From Artemisia argyi (Eukaryota; Streptophyta; Magnoliopsida; Asterales; Asteraceae): a stretch of 64,000 nt of DNA. Location: assembly GCA_030686995.1 (NCBI GenBank), contig CM060692.1, positions 10,893,465 to 10,957,464 on the forward strand, read 5' to 3'. A model generated the notes under the pieces. That model made no database searches. It was not told the DNA's origin and worked only from the letters and a program-made list of their open reading frames with translations. This document shows, piece after piece, positions 44,294-57,100 of this stretch; position 1 is the stretch's first letter, and every line of letters starts with the position of its first letter. The position numbers were made by a program, and so were the translations under genes.

Positions 44294-45602
44294 TTGTTAA
44301 AAGTTACTAGAGAATTACTTCCTGAAGAGGAAGGAAGTAGTTTGTACACTGGAGTTGCGGGTGGCGATCTTATTACTCTCACTATTCAGGCTGGATTCCT
44401 TGGTATGTTTTATGACTTATTGTTGAATATAACTTCGAGCTTTTTATAGAAAGACAAACTAACTGTGTCATACATGTTACATACTAACATACGTAGATAT
44501 GGCGCTGGAAATAATCGCGTTGCATCCGGATATTGTGCTAGAAGACGATGGATTGTCCAGAACGGCTTTGGAAATCTTAGGAAGCAACCCCAAATATTTT
44601 TATAGCGGAAACACGCTTGGATTATGGAGTCGTCTCATTTATACATGTAAATCTCTTTAGCACTTTTTTGTTTACTCAAGTATGGTATTTGTACAGTTTA
44701 CATAATTATACACCTTACTAATTATATGTTTTAATTACTAAACAAATATAACATAATGCGTCGACATGTGTCTTAGTAGTAACGTTATGCTCCCGTATGT
44801 TTAATTACTCGGTGAAAAAGGTTGTGTATATTAGATGAATAAGTTAGTTGGCCCAAGCCTGACTTGTGGGTTGGGTCCATTAGGGTTCCAGGTATATTGC
44901 TTTATAAATACCTGACGAATAAATATTAAAAAGTCATGACAGAAAACCAAAACTTTTTACCGACGCTTATCGAAGTGTCACTAGGAGCCATGTAGTGACA
45001 TTTTAGTGATACTTTTTGGCCCGTCACTAAAATTGCTTCCAACGCAACTTTCCCTGTGGCATTAGAAACTCATGCTGTGACATTTTTGTGTGTCACTAAA
45101 ACTCATTATGTACTGTTTTATAATGTGCATCTTGGTTACTGATGGTGAGAGGATTAACGATGGGATTTCATTTTTTGTGTTTGGTTTATACAAGTGATAC
45201 CTCTGAACAAGAGGAGTCAAGAAGCTAATCAAGTTAACATTATCTCGAAGGTCTACAAAATGGTCTGGATCTAATCTTAGGTGCTTGTGGAAATAGTTTG
45301 AGCATACAAATTAAACCTAAACAAAAAGGTCTAACCATAATTTTTTTTTTTTTCATCCTTTTGAATATCTTCACGAACAGTTTGCTACTGGATTTTGGGG
45401 TGTCCTACTGTATCTAGGTATGACGAAAGAACTCATCTTTGTGGTTGTTGATTTATGATTCTTATCAAATCTAACATTCATATACTGTTATTTTTCCACT
45501 CTAGCTCCATCCATAAAGGACTTGCATGATATAAAAGTAAATGATTACCAACTACTACATAGAATGGCTCATGAAGACTGGTTTTTGAACCACTCTCTGT
45601 GA

Positions 45603-47972
45603 GGGGTATCTCTATAACCAAAACACAAAGAAACTGGTTTCTACAACCGATCTCTAATAGGAGTATTGAGACATGTTTTCTTGTTAGAACCAGTTTCTAT
45701 TTTAGACTAAACAAACTCCTTTTTTTATTCTTAGAACCGGTCTTTATGAGATCTTTTTACGAAAAAAAAAATCAAAAAAATCAAAAAAATCATTCCAGAA
45801 TACCAATTTCTCAAAATTTCCAGAATCTACAACATAATTAAAGACAAAGTCACAATTAGACCTAATATAACTTCAGTATTAATCATTTCAAGTCATGTTA
45901 TACAGTAACACACCAACAACTTTAAGCTGTAATTCTTCAAGGACTATGTCGCAAAAATTAGTCATTTACAAATTATTATGCACCGTAATGAAATCTAACA
46001 ATTGCCTCTTATGCTTTCAAGGTGAACCTCCATCCTTCCTTTCTTCATTTTTCCATATGTTGTTGGCTTTTCTGATAATCAATGAGCTACACAAAAAACA
46101 CAAGTTCAAGTTTTTAAACTTTTGCATGGTAGCGCAATTTAAAAAAAAAAATAGATAGTTGTCAATTATTATTTCAATAATAATCCAAATTTATTTTAGA
46201 AAAGATTTAGGATACTTATTCATTACAAACATACTTTTGATCCATTTGATATGTTTCCATTTGAACTATATTTTACTAGTTCGACCCATTAGAGATTTTA
46301 CATAACCATCAAATAGGTCGAAACAGCCACCTCGTCAACATATCATAAGAGTTAACTGTAGAGTCACAATGTTAAGTTCGATAATATCTAAGAGAAATTA
46401 TTGTGGCGCACCTCTGCCTCTTCGGCAGCCGCAGCCTATACTTGAGGTGGTTTATCTGCAGCATCTTCTAGTGAGACTTTCACCCGTGTCCTGAAATCAA
46501 AGGTGGTGGACATGATGACATGTCGCGAGAAAGATCATCCATATGTAAAAGTGATGATAATGTTCACTATTGCAACAATTGCAACAACCAAACAGTAACA
46601 TTAACCCAAAAAAAACTAAACAGAACATTGCAAATATATTTATTTGAAAGGATTTCATTATTTTTCAAACCCAAAAGTCCGACAAAAACCAACATAGCAA
46701 GATACATAGTGCGTCATCTTGATAGTCATGACACACAAAAACCAAAGAAGTGCATCCCGGCCATAAGAAAAAAGTCAATTGTTTATATATTGACACATGG
46801 AGTAATAAACTTGTTGCTTAATAGCATAAGTCCCTTTTTAGTAAGTTGATAACTTTTATAAGCGTTAAATATTGTTACATCACATATCAATTTGGTAACA
46901 AACACAGTGAAGAAATTGCACAAAAAATTTACCAACAGATTGATTCACTATCAGCAAAGGAAGCATCAGCTTCTCATCTCATGAAAACTGATTGAGAGCA
47001 CACTATTAGAACTGATACTGAAATGAACAATACAATAGCATTTACCATTCGCTTTCCTGCAAAAAATAAAAAATAAGCTTGTTAGCCAACTTTTATTTAT
47101 CATGAACGTAAACAACTAAAGCATAGAATGCCTTACCAAAAGCCATGACAGAGCCTTCGCCAGCGAAAACAAAAACCTATTTCATTATCTAAACCAACTC
47201 GTCTCCTAGTAGTGACGCCTTTTGTTGACTGCACGATTCAGTCATTCGATTAGGTATTAATAGTTTCTAAATACCTTATTCAATATTCAAAATTCGACTT
47301 AAGACTCTTCATCATTTACATGTTTTTATCTGGTGCTTATCTCCTTAAGAAACAGTGAAAACATCACCAAATACTGCATATTCAAATTTTATCAGTTTTA
47401 AAGTAAAGGCATCAAACAATTCATAAATTACTCAAAAAATTATAACGGATAAGCATTATTACTCACTGCTTAGAGTTTCACATTCTTTATTACTCCCTCT
47501 ATCCTAAAATAAGTTTCCACCTTACTATTTTTGTTTGACTCAGGATAGCTATCAATGCGGAACCTTAAGTTTGATGTTGTTGCTATTTATTGGTGACCAG
47601 AAAACAATCATACTTAGCACACTACACAATCGCCATGGAGACTTTTTACAATTTCGCGGAGTTTTTCAATGTGCCACCACAGAAACCAGTTAGGATATGC
47701 TCAAATTGGTTCATTGATATACATAGCTTCAGTACACGACACTCTATAATATTAAATGCTCAACTCAATTGCATCACACTATATTTACTTTTAACACAAA
47801 TTTCTATAGATGAACTTTGAGTTACCCTCTACCTTTAAAAAAAAGAAATTTAAATTATTTATTACAGATTCTTGATATTAGTTTTTTTTTGTTTTTAGCC
47901 ACATTCTTATTTTCATCCAAAATGAAATGCAGCAGATATGATTGAAGATATAAGCGATGAAGAGCATCAAAC
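45603..47972. other. Intergenic, fragments only
   Basis: No supportable gene. Near 45600-45760 the phrases AACTGGTTTCT, ACCGATCTCTAATAG and ACCGGTCTTT recur, which may be subterminal transposon repeats. On the minus strand 46403-46512 has a short frame (RTRVKVSLEDAADKPP) after an acceptor-like site; I do not recognise it. Confidence 0.4.
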
Positions 47973-48640
<668 letters not shown>

Positions 48641-48713
48641 GGCGGTCAGCCCCTTGTTATCATTCCTCGCTGAAATCCCAGGTGCCTTCTCCAAAAGAAC
48701 TTTCACCACTCTA
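48641..48713 (-). pseudogene. Ankyrin-like fragment joined to the MSH5 fragment
   Basis: On the minus strand VVKVLLEKAPGISARNDNKG has the helix-turn pattern of an ankyrin repeat and reads in one frame into the MSH5 block at 48640. It is cut off at 48714 by the start of a transposon-like sequence (AAGGCCTTGTTTG). Confidence 0.5.
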
Positions 48714-50781
48714 AGGCCTTGTTTGTTTTTCTAAAAAAGCTCTTTTTTGCCTCTAATGTCTGCAGGCGGGAAGACAAATGAATTGAAGACTGATTGTTTT
48801 TTTTTCAGACATAAGAGCCTAAATTCACTTCTTACCTCTTCTATGATTCAGACATAACCCTACCACTTTTTTCCACTTCTTTCAACAAAACACTCAGCCG
48901 CCTCAACCTCCACCTCCCACCATCCACCATCTCCACCTCCACCTCCCACCATCCACCATCTCAACCTCCACCTCCGCCTCCTCCTACCACTCAGCCGCCA
49001 CCACTCACCACTCAGTCGCCGCCGGCCACCCTTCTCCTCCGCCGCAAAAAGGTAAGGTACGATTTTGAAGAATAAATTGCTTTTTATGTGGGTTATAGTT
49101 AATGGGTTTTGATTGTTTGATGTTTTTGTCTTTTGGGTTTCATTTATTTGTTATGTTTAGGACTTATCATGGGTTTTTTTTGCTTGATACTCTTATGTGA
49201 AAAAATGATGTTAAATGGGTTAAGTGTTGGTAGACTTGAAACACAAATACTATTTGGGTAGACTTGAAATAGGATGTCATCTTAGGTTTAAGGTTCATAT
49301 TTGACATATGCAAAATAGATTTTATGAGTTTAATGCCTTTTTTTGAATCAATATTTTACTCAGAAAAAAATATATACTGATAGATTAAAGACGCGACCTG
49401 TTTTGATCCACATGAACTGACCCATTTCAAGGTGAACCAGTTTTGGCGTGAAACCAATGTACCCGACTTGCCCCATCATGTTGCTTCTAACATAGATGTA
49501 TCATGTACGCACCTACTCGGACTGTACGTGTTTCCATCCAATGTTTTCGCACAAAAAAAATGTGTACATTAACACTTTATTTGCATTCTTGCAAAGAGTT
49601 GTAATAGCATATATTACAAGAACTATAAAGAACCAATACTTAAATCTACTTTTGGTTTTGACAATACTTGCATAGTTATAGTTCATTCATTATTGTTTTC
49701 AAGTCTGTTAGAATCTGAACATGACAATAGTAAAAGAGATCATCTGTTATATCTTGAAATTGATTCTTACTCATTATCTTCTATTGTATATTATAATGCA
49801 GGACTGAAAGTGCATTGAAGTTGCTGGTTCTTCGTGTTTTACATGGTAAGATGTTCATTTGAGTCCTCTATCAAATGCAGTACTAGACCGATCAATTAAA
49901 ATTTAATTTAACGCAAGTGTAGGTCGTCTATTTCAGCGTTGCTAATTCATTGTTGCTTCATAGTGTATGCTAATTCAGTGTTGCTTCTTTGTAGATCTTC
50001 TATTTCGTTGGATTTGGGCTATTCTGTCTCGAGTCTCTGCTCAGCATCTAGGTTATTCAGGTCCGTCTTCCTTTCTATTTGCATGATATAAAATATTAAT
50101 GGTTTGTTGAATTCACTACTTATGTTTCATATAAAAAGATTGTGTTTGGATCTGTATCGAGTCTATTTAATTTATGAGAATGAACTAGTGTAGAATGCTT
50201 GTGTTTGGATGTGTATCGTCTTTGTTAAAGTGATGAGAGTAGCGTAGTCTAGATTTAAGCTGGTAATATAGCATTTAATTGTTGAGTTGCTTTGGATATG
50301 TGTTGAGCATGTTTAACCGATGAGATGATGTGCACTAGGAGGGACAATGTGGTTTAAGCATTTTTGTCTTGCTCCGTTATCTTGCTCCCGTTATTTAGTT
50401 TCAAAAAGTCATGTGTGGGCTATGTGGTATTTGTGATTGTGTGCAACCTTTCATGTTCCAGCTGGAATACTAGTTTTCACTAATGAATATCACTGGCTCT
50501 GTATTATGTCTTTTTGAGGAGTCAATTAAGAACAGAATAGTTGTAGCTTGTAGCGATTAGTTAAATTAAGCCGCGCTGAAACTTATAATGTATTCGGTAT
50601 GCATATTGATTAGTTGATACTAACTAGAATCTTCAGTTTGAATTGGAGTTCTGGTCTTACCAAAGATTACATCTTCTATATGAAACATCAATAGTGAATT
50701 TGTGTTAATTTGGGCCAACTGAAGTTTATTGAACTTTTCAGTAGTAGGTTTTGATCCTTTTGTGTATTTGTTATAGTTATA
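48714..50781 (+). other. 5' region and untranslated leader of the Myb/SANT gene
   Basis: It begins AAGGCCTTGTTTGTTTTTC, a phrase typical of transposon ends. A CT/CCA-rich block with a repeated CACCTCCCACCATCCACCATC unit lies at 48922-48985. Donor- and acceptor-like sites (GCAAAAAG/GTAAG at about 49058, TAATGCAG/GACTG at about 49801, CATG/GTAAG near 49845, TTTGTAG/ATC near 49994) suggest a spliced leader. These are predictions by eye. Confidence 0.45.
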
Positions 50782-51761
50782 ATGGAAGGTCCTATGGAAG
50801 GTCCCAAGCAACGTAAAAATTGGTCCAATGAGATGATCAAAGTGTTACTAGAAACATGCGTTGAAGAAATCCAAACGACCGGTAGAAATGGCATTAGCTT
50901 GTATAGGTCGTCTTGGGTTAGGTTAGGCCGGGTGCTCAAAGACAAGTTTGGGATGGAATTCACACAAAAAGAAATGAAAAACGGATTTGATAATTTAAGA
51001 GGAAAATATATTGGATGGCTTTACTTGAAGAACAAAACAGGGAACGTCTATAACCCGGAAACAAAGATGTTTAACCTAACACCCGAACAATGGGAAGACT
51101 TTAAGAAGGTGCGTGGTATAAAGATATTTAACACTTATGTAATTTTTTTCTACAAAAATAACTTATCTAGAAATCCTTTCGAATTTGGGTACAGATTCAT
51201 AAAAGGGCGGCATCTTTGCAATCGAATCCATTACCTTACCAAGAACTATGTGAAATTGTGTTTCAAAGTATTTCCCCCAACGGTGATGGTCAATGGACCA
51301 ATTCAGAAGGGTCTGGGGCGTCGGGGTCTGCCACATCGGCATCTGGGGCATCGGTTGTGAGGGAACGTGTTGGGGCAATTGATATCGACGATGACCCTTT
51401 GGTTGACGTGGATATTGATGTTGAAGATGATGGGAACTCCCGTACACAAAGGCTACATGATGAAGTTAGGCCTAAGAAAAAGGCAAAGACTTCTCGTGTT
51501 ACTTTCGATGACCTGGCCGTGGATATGCAGTGTGCATTGAGACATATGGTGAAAACCAAGGATGGGCCAACACCAAGTGAATGTGCTGAAAAGTTGAAAC
51601 TAGTTGATTTACCACAGTTGGATCCTTTATTTCTAGCAGCATTCAATATTTTCGGTCAGTCAAGGGATATGAGAGAGGCATGGATGGCTTTGCCATCGGA
51701 TCCAGACATCTTAAAAGGATGGATTGAGATGACGGGTAGAACATTTGGAATTTTCAAGTAG
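50782..51761 (+). CDS. Myb/SANT-like domain protein, two exons
   Basis: Exon 1 50782-51108 and exon 2 51195-51761, joined in phase 0 across an 86-bp GT/AG intron, give 297 residues. Residues about 9-100 form a Myb/SANT-like DNA-binding domain (KNWSNEMIKVLLETCVEEI, WVRLGRVLKDKFGMEFTQKEMKNGFDNLRGKY, FNLTPEQWEDFKK). Next come LPYQELCEIVF, a Ser/Gly-rich linker, an acidic segment (IDIDDDPLVDVDIDVEDD), a basic PKKKAKT nuclear-signal-like motif and a conserved C-terminal region. This family is widespread in plants, often linked to Harbinger or hAT-type transposons and to L10-interacting proteins (from memory). No transposase is seen nearby. The frame is intact. Confidence 0.82.
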
Positions 51762-52889
51762 GGAGATCGTAAAGGGGTTGTAACGTGGTTTTGGGTAAGC
51801 GGCAAAAGCACGTGTGGTCTGGGGAATTTTCTTGGTCTTCTTTCTATCCGTTGTCATAGTTTCTATACTGTTTTTTATTTAGCGTGCTAGAGGTACTGTT
51901 TTGTTCTATTGTTAGGATGTGGTCGCGAAAACTTGCAAGATGATTATGTTGTTGATTTTAACTGTGTAGACCTCTGATTTATAGTTTTAATTTTATTTTA
52001 CTGTTATGAGCTCTGATTTTAACTGTGCAGAAAGCTATAGTCAATAAGCACTCCTTACCATATATAGGTTTTAACTGAAATATGAAATATGCAGAAAAGG
52101 GTGTTTGGTATTGCAATTATCTCTGCTATTTCAGAATATATGAGGGATTGAAAATGCTTATGAGGCTAGGAATAGTAGTCTGATTTTAACTGCATATGTT
52201 TAGATGTTTCTGCATATGCAATTATCTCTGCATATGCTTTAGGTGCTAACTGCGCGTTTAGATCCTTTTAAGTTTGATATTTGTTTAAATCAAAGAAGTA
52301 GAATTCATTAGATACAGAAACAAGTTTGATTCCATTAGACTACAATCTAAGAGTTAAAAGATCATCAATCGATGTTCGATTTCCTAGTTAGGCTAAAGAA
52401 AGGTGATGTCTTGGTATATATAAGCATATGAAATCTGGAATAATCATCTTCACATTTCATTATACTTTTGCTTTCTTTTATCTCAACAATATAGATATTT
52501 TTGTTAATGTTTACTTCTATTCAAATGTGCTTTAGTATAATGACTGGTTAACTTTTTTACGGAATGGGTAACCCTTGAACATCCAATTTAAGTGAAATTA
52601 TAACACATTGGCAATTTTCAACCCATTTCCCCCATATGACTGGTTCCCCCTTTAGCTATTTGTCCTCTTGACTTGTTAAACATGTATTCATTTATGAGTA
52701 AATAGGTCAAAGTTACCAATTTTGATACCTGCCAAGTGCCAATTTTGTAAAGTATTCCTTTTCGAAACTGGTATATTTCTGATTTTGGGTAAAAGTTGTT
52801 AGTATTATAGATCACATGCATTTATAAAGGTGTATATGGTACAACCACTTATGCAGAACTAGCCCTGTTTTAAGTTTGTGGACCTAGAC
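51762..52889. other. 3' region of the Myb/SANT gene and intergenic sequence
   Basis: No gene seen. GCAATTATCTCTGC occurs twice (near 52112 and 52218) with several TCTGCATATG phrases, which may be the right end of the transposon-like unit starting at 48714. I could not match inverted ends. Confidence 0.4.
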
Positions 52890-53245
52890 TGTTGGGATCA
52901 AAGTTTTCACTATTTTATGAAGTCTCGGTCATTTGTAATAATAGGTTGCTTAAGTTATTATTTGTTTACATTCATGTTATTGTTTCAAGTTTACTAGGCT
53001 TAAGTCATATGGTCCATGGGCCCTAAAGCCCACAAGTTTGTAAGAAGGGGAAGGAGTAGGATATTGCCCTAGCTCCTTTCCTATATATACCATGCTTAGG
53101 TCTCATGTAATACTTGGTTGGTTATGTGAAATATTAAGGAAACTCTTGCAATTCTAATTCTCTAATTCTCATAATCATCCCATTCTCATTCTCATCTCAT
53201 TTCTATCATTCTTATACTTGTGTTTACATAAAGTGTGACCTAACA
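52890..53245 (+). repeat. C2 5' LTR (356 bp)
   Basis: Starts TGTTGGGATCAAAG and ends TGACCTAACA, directly followed by an initiator-Met PBS. A TATA-like CTATATATAC lies at 53081-53090. I see no second copy in the window. Confidence 0.85.
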
Positions 53246-53256
53246 AGTGGTATCAT
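53246..53256 (+). other. C2 primer binding site
   Basis: AGTGGTATCAT follows the LTR, matching the start of the initiator tRNA-Met complement TGGTATCAGAGC for eight bases. Confidence 0.85.
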
Positions 53257-53792
53257 TCGCCATATGAAGGTGTAGCTTTTGTTTTTTCATTAAGTTTGTT
53301 CTTAAACTTGTTTTTTGATTCAAATTTTTGAGAAATTATTGTACTTTCTTGCTTGTTTCTTGGTTTTTATCACATATTTTCTTACAAACTTGTGCTACAA
53401 ATCAACACAAACAAAAAAGTTACCATTTCTTCTTATAAAAAAAATTCGACTAGATTTTTGTACTATTTTCGCAATCTTTTATAAATTTTGAAAAGTTCTT
53501 AAAGTTTTCTACTTTCTTAAAGATCTCTTCATTTTACACACAAAAGTACAAGAATCTTGACATAAAAACGAGTTTTAGGATTGCTTTCTTTGAAAAACAA
53601 AAACTACCAAGTTATCGAGAACATCCTTGTCCCCAGTTTCGAGATCTTCTCTACGTGCACTACCTCGACTTCGTTTGTGTGGACTCGGTATTTTCTTTCT
53701 TGTATAAGAAAGTTAAGTACTTCGATTTTTGGGAAAGTTTTCGAAATTGTATAATTTCGAAAACTGTTTTTCGCAATTTTGTGTTTTTTCGC

Positions 53793-53843
<51 letters not shown>

Positions 53844-54157
53844 GAAATCACAAAGTTATTAAGTTTCGAAATCTTATTTCGCAAACCTAAACGTTTCGCA
53901 AAACCTTGATTATTTCGAAATTTCAAGTTTTCGAAAACCTGCAAAGTTTCGCAAACCTTGTTTCTCGAAAACCTGACAAGTTTCGCAATCCTTATTCTCG
54001 CAATCACAGCTGAACCAGTTTTCGAAATCATTGGAATTCCATAAGTTTCGCAATCCCTGTTGATCAAGGTTTCGCAATCTGAAGTTGTGCTAAGTTTTTC
54101 GATACTTGGTTACTTCTGCACTTTCTACAAGATCCATTTCTACACAAGTGTTCTAAG
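53257..54157 (+). other. C2 leader with repeated TTTCGAAA/TTTCGCAA motifs and a poly-A tract
   Basis: From about 53720 to 54080 there are some 20 copies of TTTCGAAA, TTTCGCAA and close variants. A poly-A tract of about 40 nt lies at 53801-53841. No ORF. It precedes the gag ATG at 54158. Confidence 0.75.
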
Positions 54158-57100
54158 ATGTCTCAACCACCTAATCACTACTTCCCTCATATTCAGCAAT
54201 CTCAAAATCAGCAGTATCAGCAACCTCAACATCAGCAGTATCAGCAACAACAATACCTCCCGCATCACATGAATCAACAACCTTCTCAAAAACAAACATA
54301 CAATCCACTACATCATTACCTAATGATGCAACAACATCAGATCATTCCTCAACAACAACCATATCAAGTGCCACAACAAACCAATCAGTTTTCCTCCAAA
54401 CAACCTCACTGGTTTGACAGAATGTGTGAAGTTATTACAACTCAACAATCCCGACATGAGGCAGGATCACTTGAAACACCTCCAATGCTAACACCTGGGA
54501 ACTATGTTCAATGGTCAAGTCGATTCTTACGTTTTGTTGAGCTAAAGAAACCTCATGGGAAATACTTGAAGCAAGTGATACTTGAAGGACCATTTGAGTG
54601 GCCAACTAGATTTGAAGCTGGTGATCCACATGCTGATCCTCCACGTCCTCCTGGTGATAGACCCCTTCCAGAATCTGCACTCACTGAAGAACAGAAACGA
54701 CATCGTCAAGCTGATCAGTATGCAATGGCTTATATACTTCAAGGTATACCTAATCCGATATATCGAAGTGTCGATGCTCAGAAAACAGCCAAAGCTATGT
54801 GGGAACACGTTCATCTCCTTATGGAAGGCACTCAATTGAACAAAGATGACATGGAATCCAAGCTTTATATGGAATACACTGACATCACAATTGAACCTGG
54901 AGAGTCACTTGAATCCTACTATCATCGGTTCACAAATGTGGTCAATGATCTGGAACGTCACAAAATCACAGTACCAAGGATCGCTGTGAACTCCAAATTT
55001 GTTGGTAGTCTTGGCCCTGATTGGCATAAATATGTGACATTTGTTCGTCAAACGAAGAATCTTCATGATGCTCCATATGGCTTGTTGTATGATTTTCTGA
55101 AACACCATGAACCTGAAGTGGAAAAAGATAGAGCTCTACGAGGAGGATACACACCCACACCAACACCAAATTCTTTGGCTCTCGTAGCTCAATCTCCCTA
55201 TGCTCCACCACCAATGTCAAATCATGCATATGTTCAATAGCAGAACTACTTCAGTTATCCACAATCTTCCACCTCGAACCAAATGGTCCCTTATGATTCA
55301 TCTCTACAGAATGATTCTACTCAACTTGTTCCGTTAAACAACAATGATGCTGTGTACTACTCCAACTCCAATGATGATGACGATGATGACTTTAATACGT
55401 TGAATCAGGGACTTGCTCTTATTGCTCGTGCTTTCAGCAAATTCTCCAACAAAACAAACAACCGTCAACGTTCATCTTCTAACACAAGGAATCAAGCTGT
55501 TGTCAATGATGGAAGAGTGGAAATTCAGAATCGTAATTATGGTCGATCTGGTTCAGGAAGTTCTTCAGGAAATTATGGGAATGGTCAGAGGTTTAGTAAC
55601 AATGGTGGGTTCAGGAACAACTCAGGATCTTCTCAGCAAAGGTCCGAATCAGTTGCAACTAGGAACTCCAACTCAGGGAATGCAGTGTGGTGCTACAATT
55701 GTAATGAACAAGGTCATATAGCGACAGCATGTCCCAAACCGAGAACTCGGGGTAGTAAGTTTCACAAGCAGGCATTACTCATGGCTCTTCAAGATGAAAA
55801 AGATGGACATTTCCCTGAACAGGATAACAACTTCATGGCAAATGTGAACAACGATGATGACATGGAAGATCTGGAAGCCAATGCTGCTGTGATGCTTATG
55901 GCCAACATGCAGGAACTTAAGCTCAATGATTCAAGTCCAGTGTATGACACTGACGGCTTGTCTCAGGTACATGACCTCAATGAATGCTTTATTGATGAAA
56001 TAGTCTCACCTTCTGCTTCTGAATCAGATATGGCGCAAGTTGTTCCATCTAAATCATCTTCATCACCTCAAAAAGATGAACAAATAAGCACCGTTGTCAT
56101 ATTCGATGATGACACAGTTGTTTCATTTGATGATCCTATTGAGAATGATAAACATGATAATTTAGAACAACATGAACCATCATTTGATCCAGACCCTAAC
56201 CTCATAATGTTATCTAAACAACTGAATGCTCAGCAATTGCTAATTGCTAAGTGCAACGAGAAAAACAAAGTTTTAAAAGAAACTAATACAGCACTTGCAA
56301 GAGATATTGAGTGTTATAAAATTCAACTTTCAAATCAGGCAGAAAAGATTAAACATGCTAAAAGTTTTGAAAAAGCTTTTCAAGATTCTTACAACAAAGA
56401 ACAAGATCTTCAACGCAAAATGCAAGATTTAATTGAGTCAAATGGAAAGTTGATTTCGAAACTTGAAAGTGAAAAGTGTGAATTAAAAACACAAGTTGAA
56501 CGTCTTCAAAGAGACCTTTCAAAAACTGAAACAGAATTGTCAAGTTGTAAAAAGGATTTTTGTGAACATAAAATACGAAAAAGGAAGTATATCGACGATT
56601 TACTCGGCGATATTGTCGATCTTGAAAAACAACTCAAAGAATTTCGTAATATTGTTTACAAACACGGGAACTCAGTCACAACAATTCAGAAATTTACTTT
56701 AAAACCAAGACCCGATAAAGGTTTTGCACTTGGTGATTACAAATCAATGTTTCTTCACACAGCTTTCAAAGAAATTCCGAAAATTTACAGTATGGATCAT
56801 TTGCTTGATAATACAATTGTGCGTGCTGTTGTTTTTGATACTGAGGAAGAAGAAGAACTTGAAGACGAGAGTCGATCAAAAATGAGTTATGTTCAAAACT
56901 GGACACCATATGATTACTCAAAAGCTCCACCAATTTCGAAATCTTTTGTTACTCAAAAAGAATTACCTGAGAAATCATGGTATATCACTGAGTCATATGT
57001 TTCATCCTCCAATGCGGCCCCTGTCCAAACTGTAGCACAAGTAAATGGTCCTTTACCATCTTCCGGTGAACTTACACCTTTACCGAAAAAATGTCGTGTC

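Larger units (their letters stand above)
43408..45602 (+). pseudogene. Ankyrin-repeat protein gene (ACD6/ITN1-like), exon 1 disrupted
   Basis: Five inferred exons with consistent phases: 43408-44402 (interrupted), 44497-44646, 45195-45250, 45381-45417 and 45505-45602, all with GT/AG borders. Without the insertion the model gives 284 residues. Ankyrin repeats are visible as LPIHKAALNDDWESVAQIF, GETPLMIAV, DNPLHRAAKIGN and GYTPLTLAAC, then DMALEIIALHPDIVLEDDG and FWGVLLYLAPSIKDLHD, the usual linker of plant membrane ankyrin proteins. The C-terminal PGG membrane domain is missing: the frame stops at 45600. The start at 43408 is preferred over the upstream TTG. A retroposon and a MITE interrupt exon 1 after residue 135 and add a TA-repeat-encoded Tyr-Ile tail and a stop. 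Probably dead. Confidence 0.8.

Noticed and set aside
44820..45120. GTGACATTTT/GTCACTAAA phrases in an intron as a CACTA transposon
   Set aside because: No CACTA termini or 3-bp TSD could be placed.
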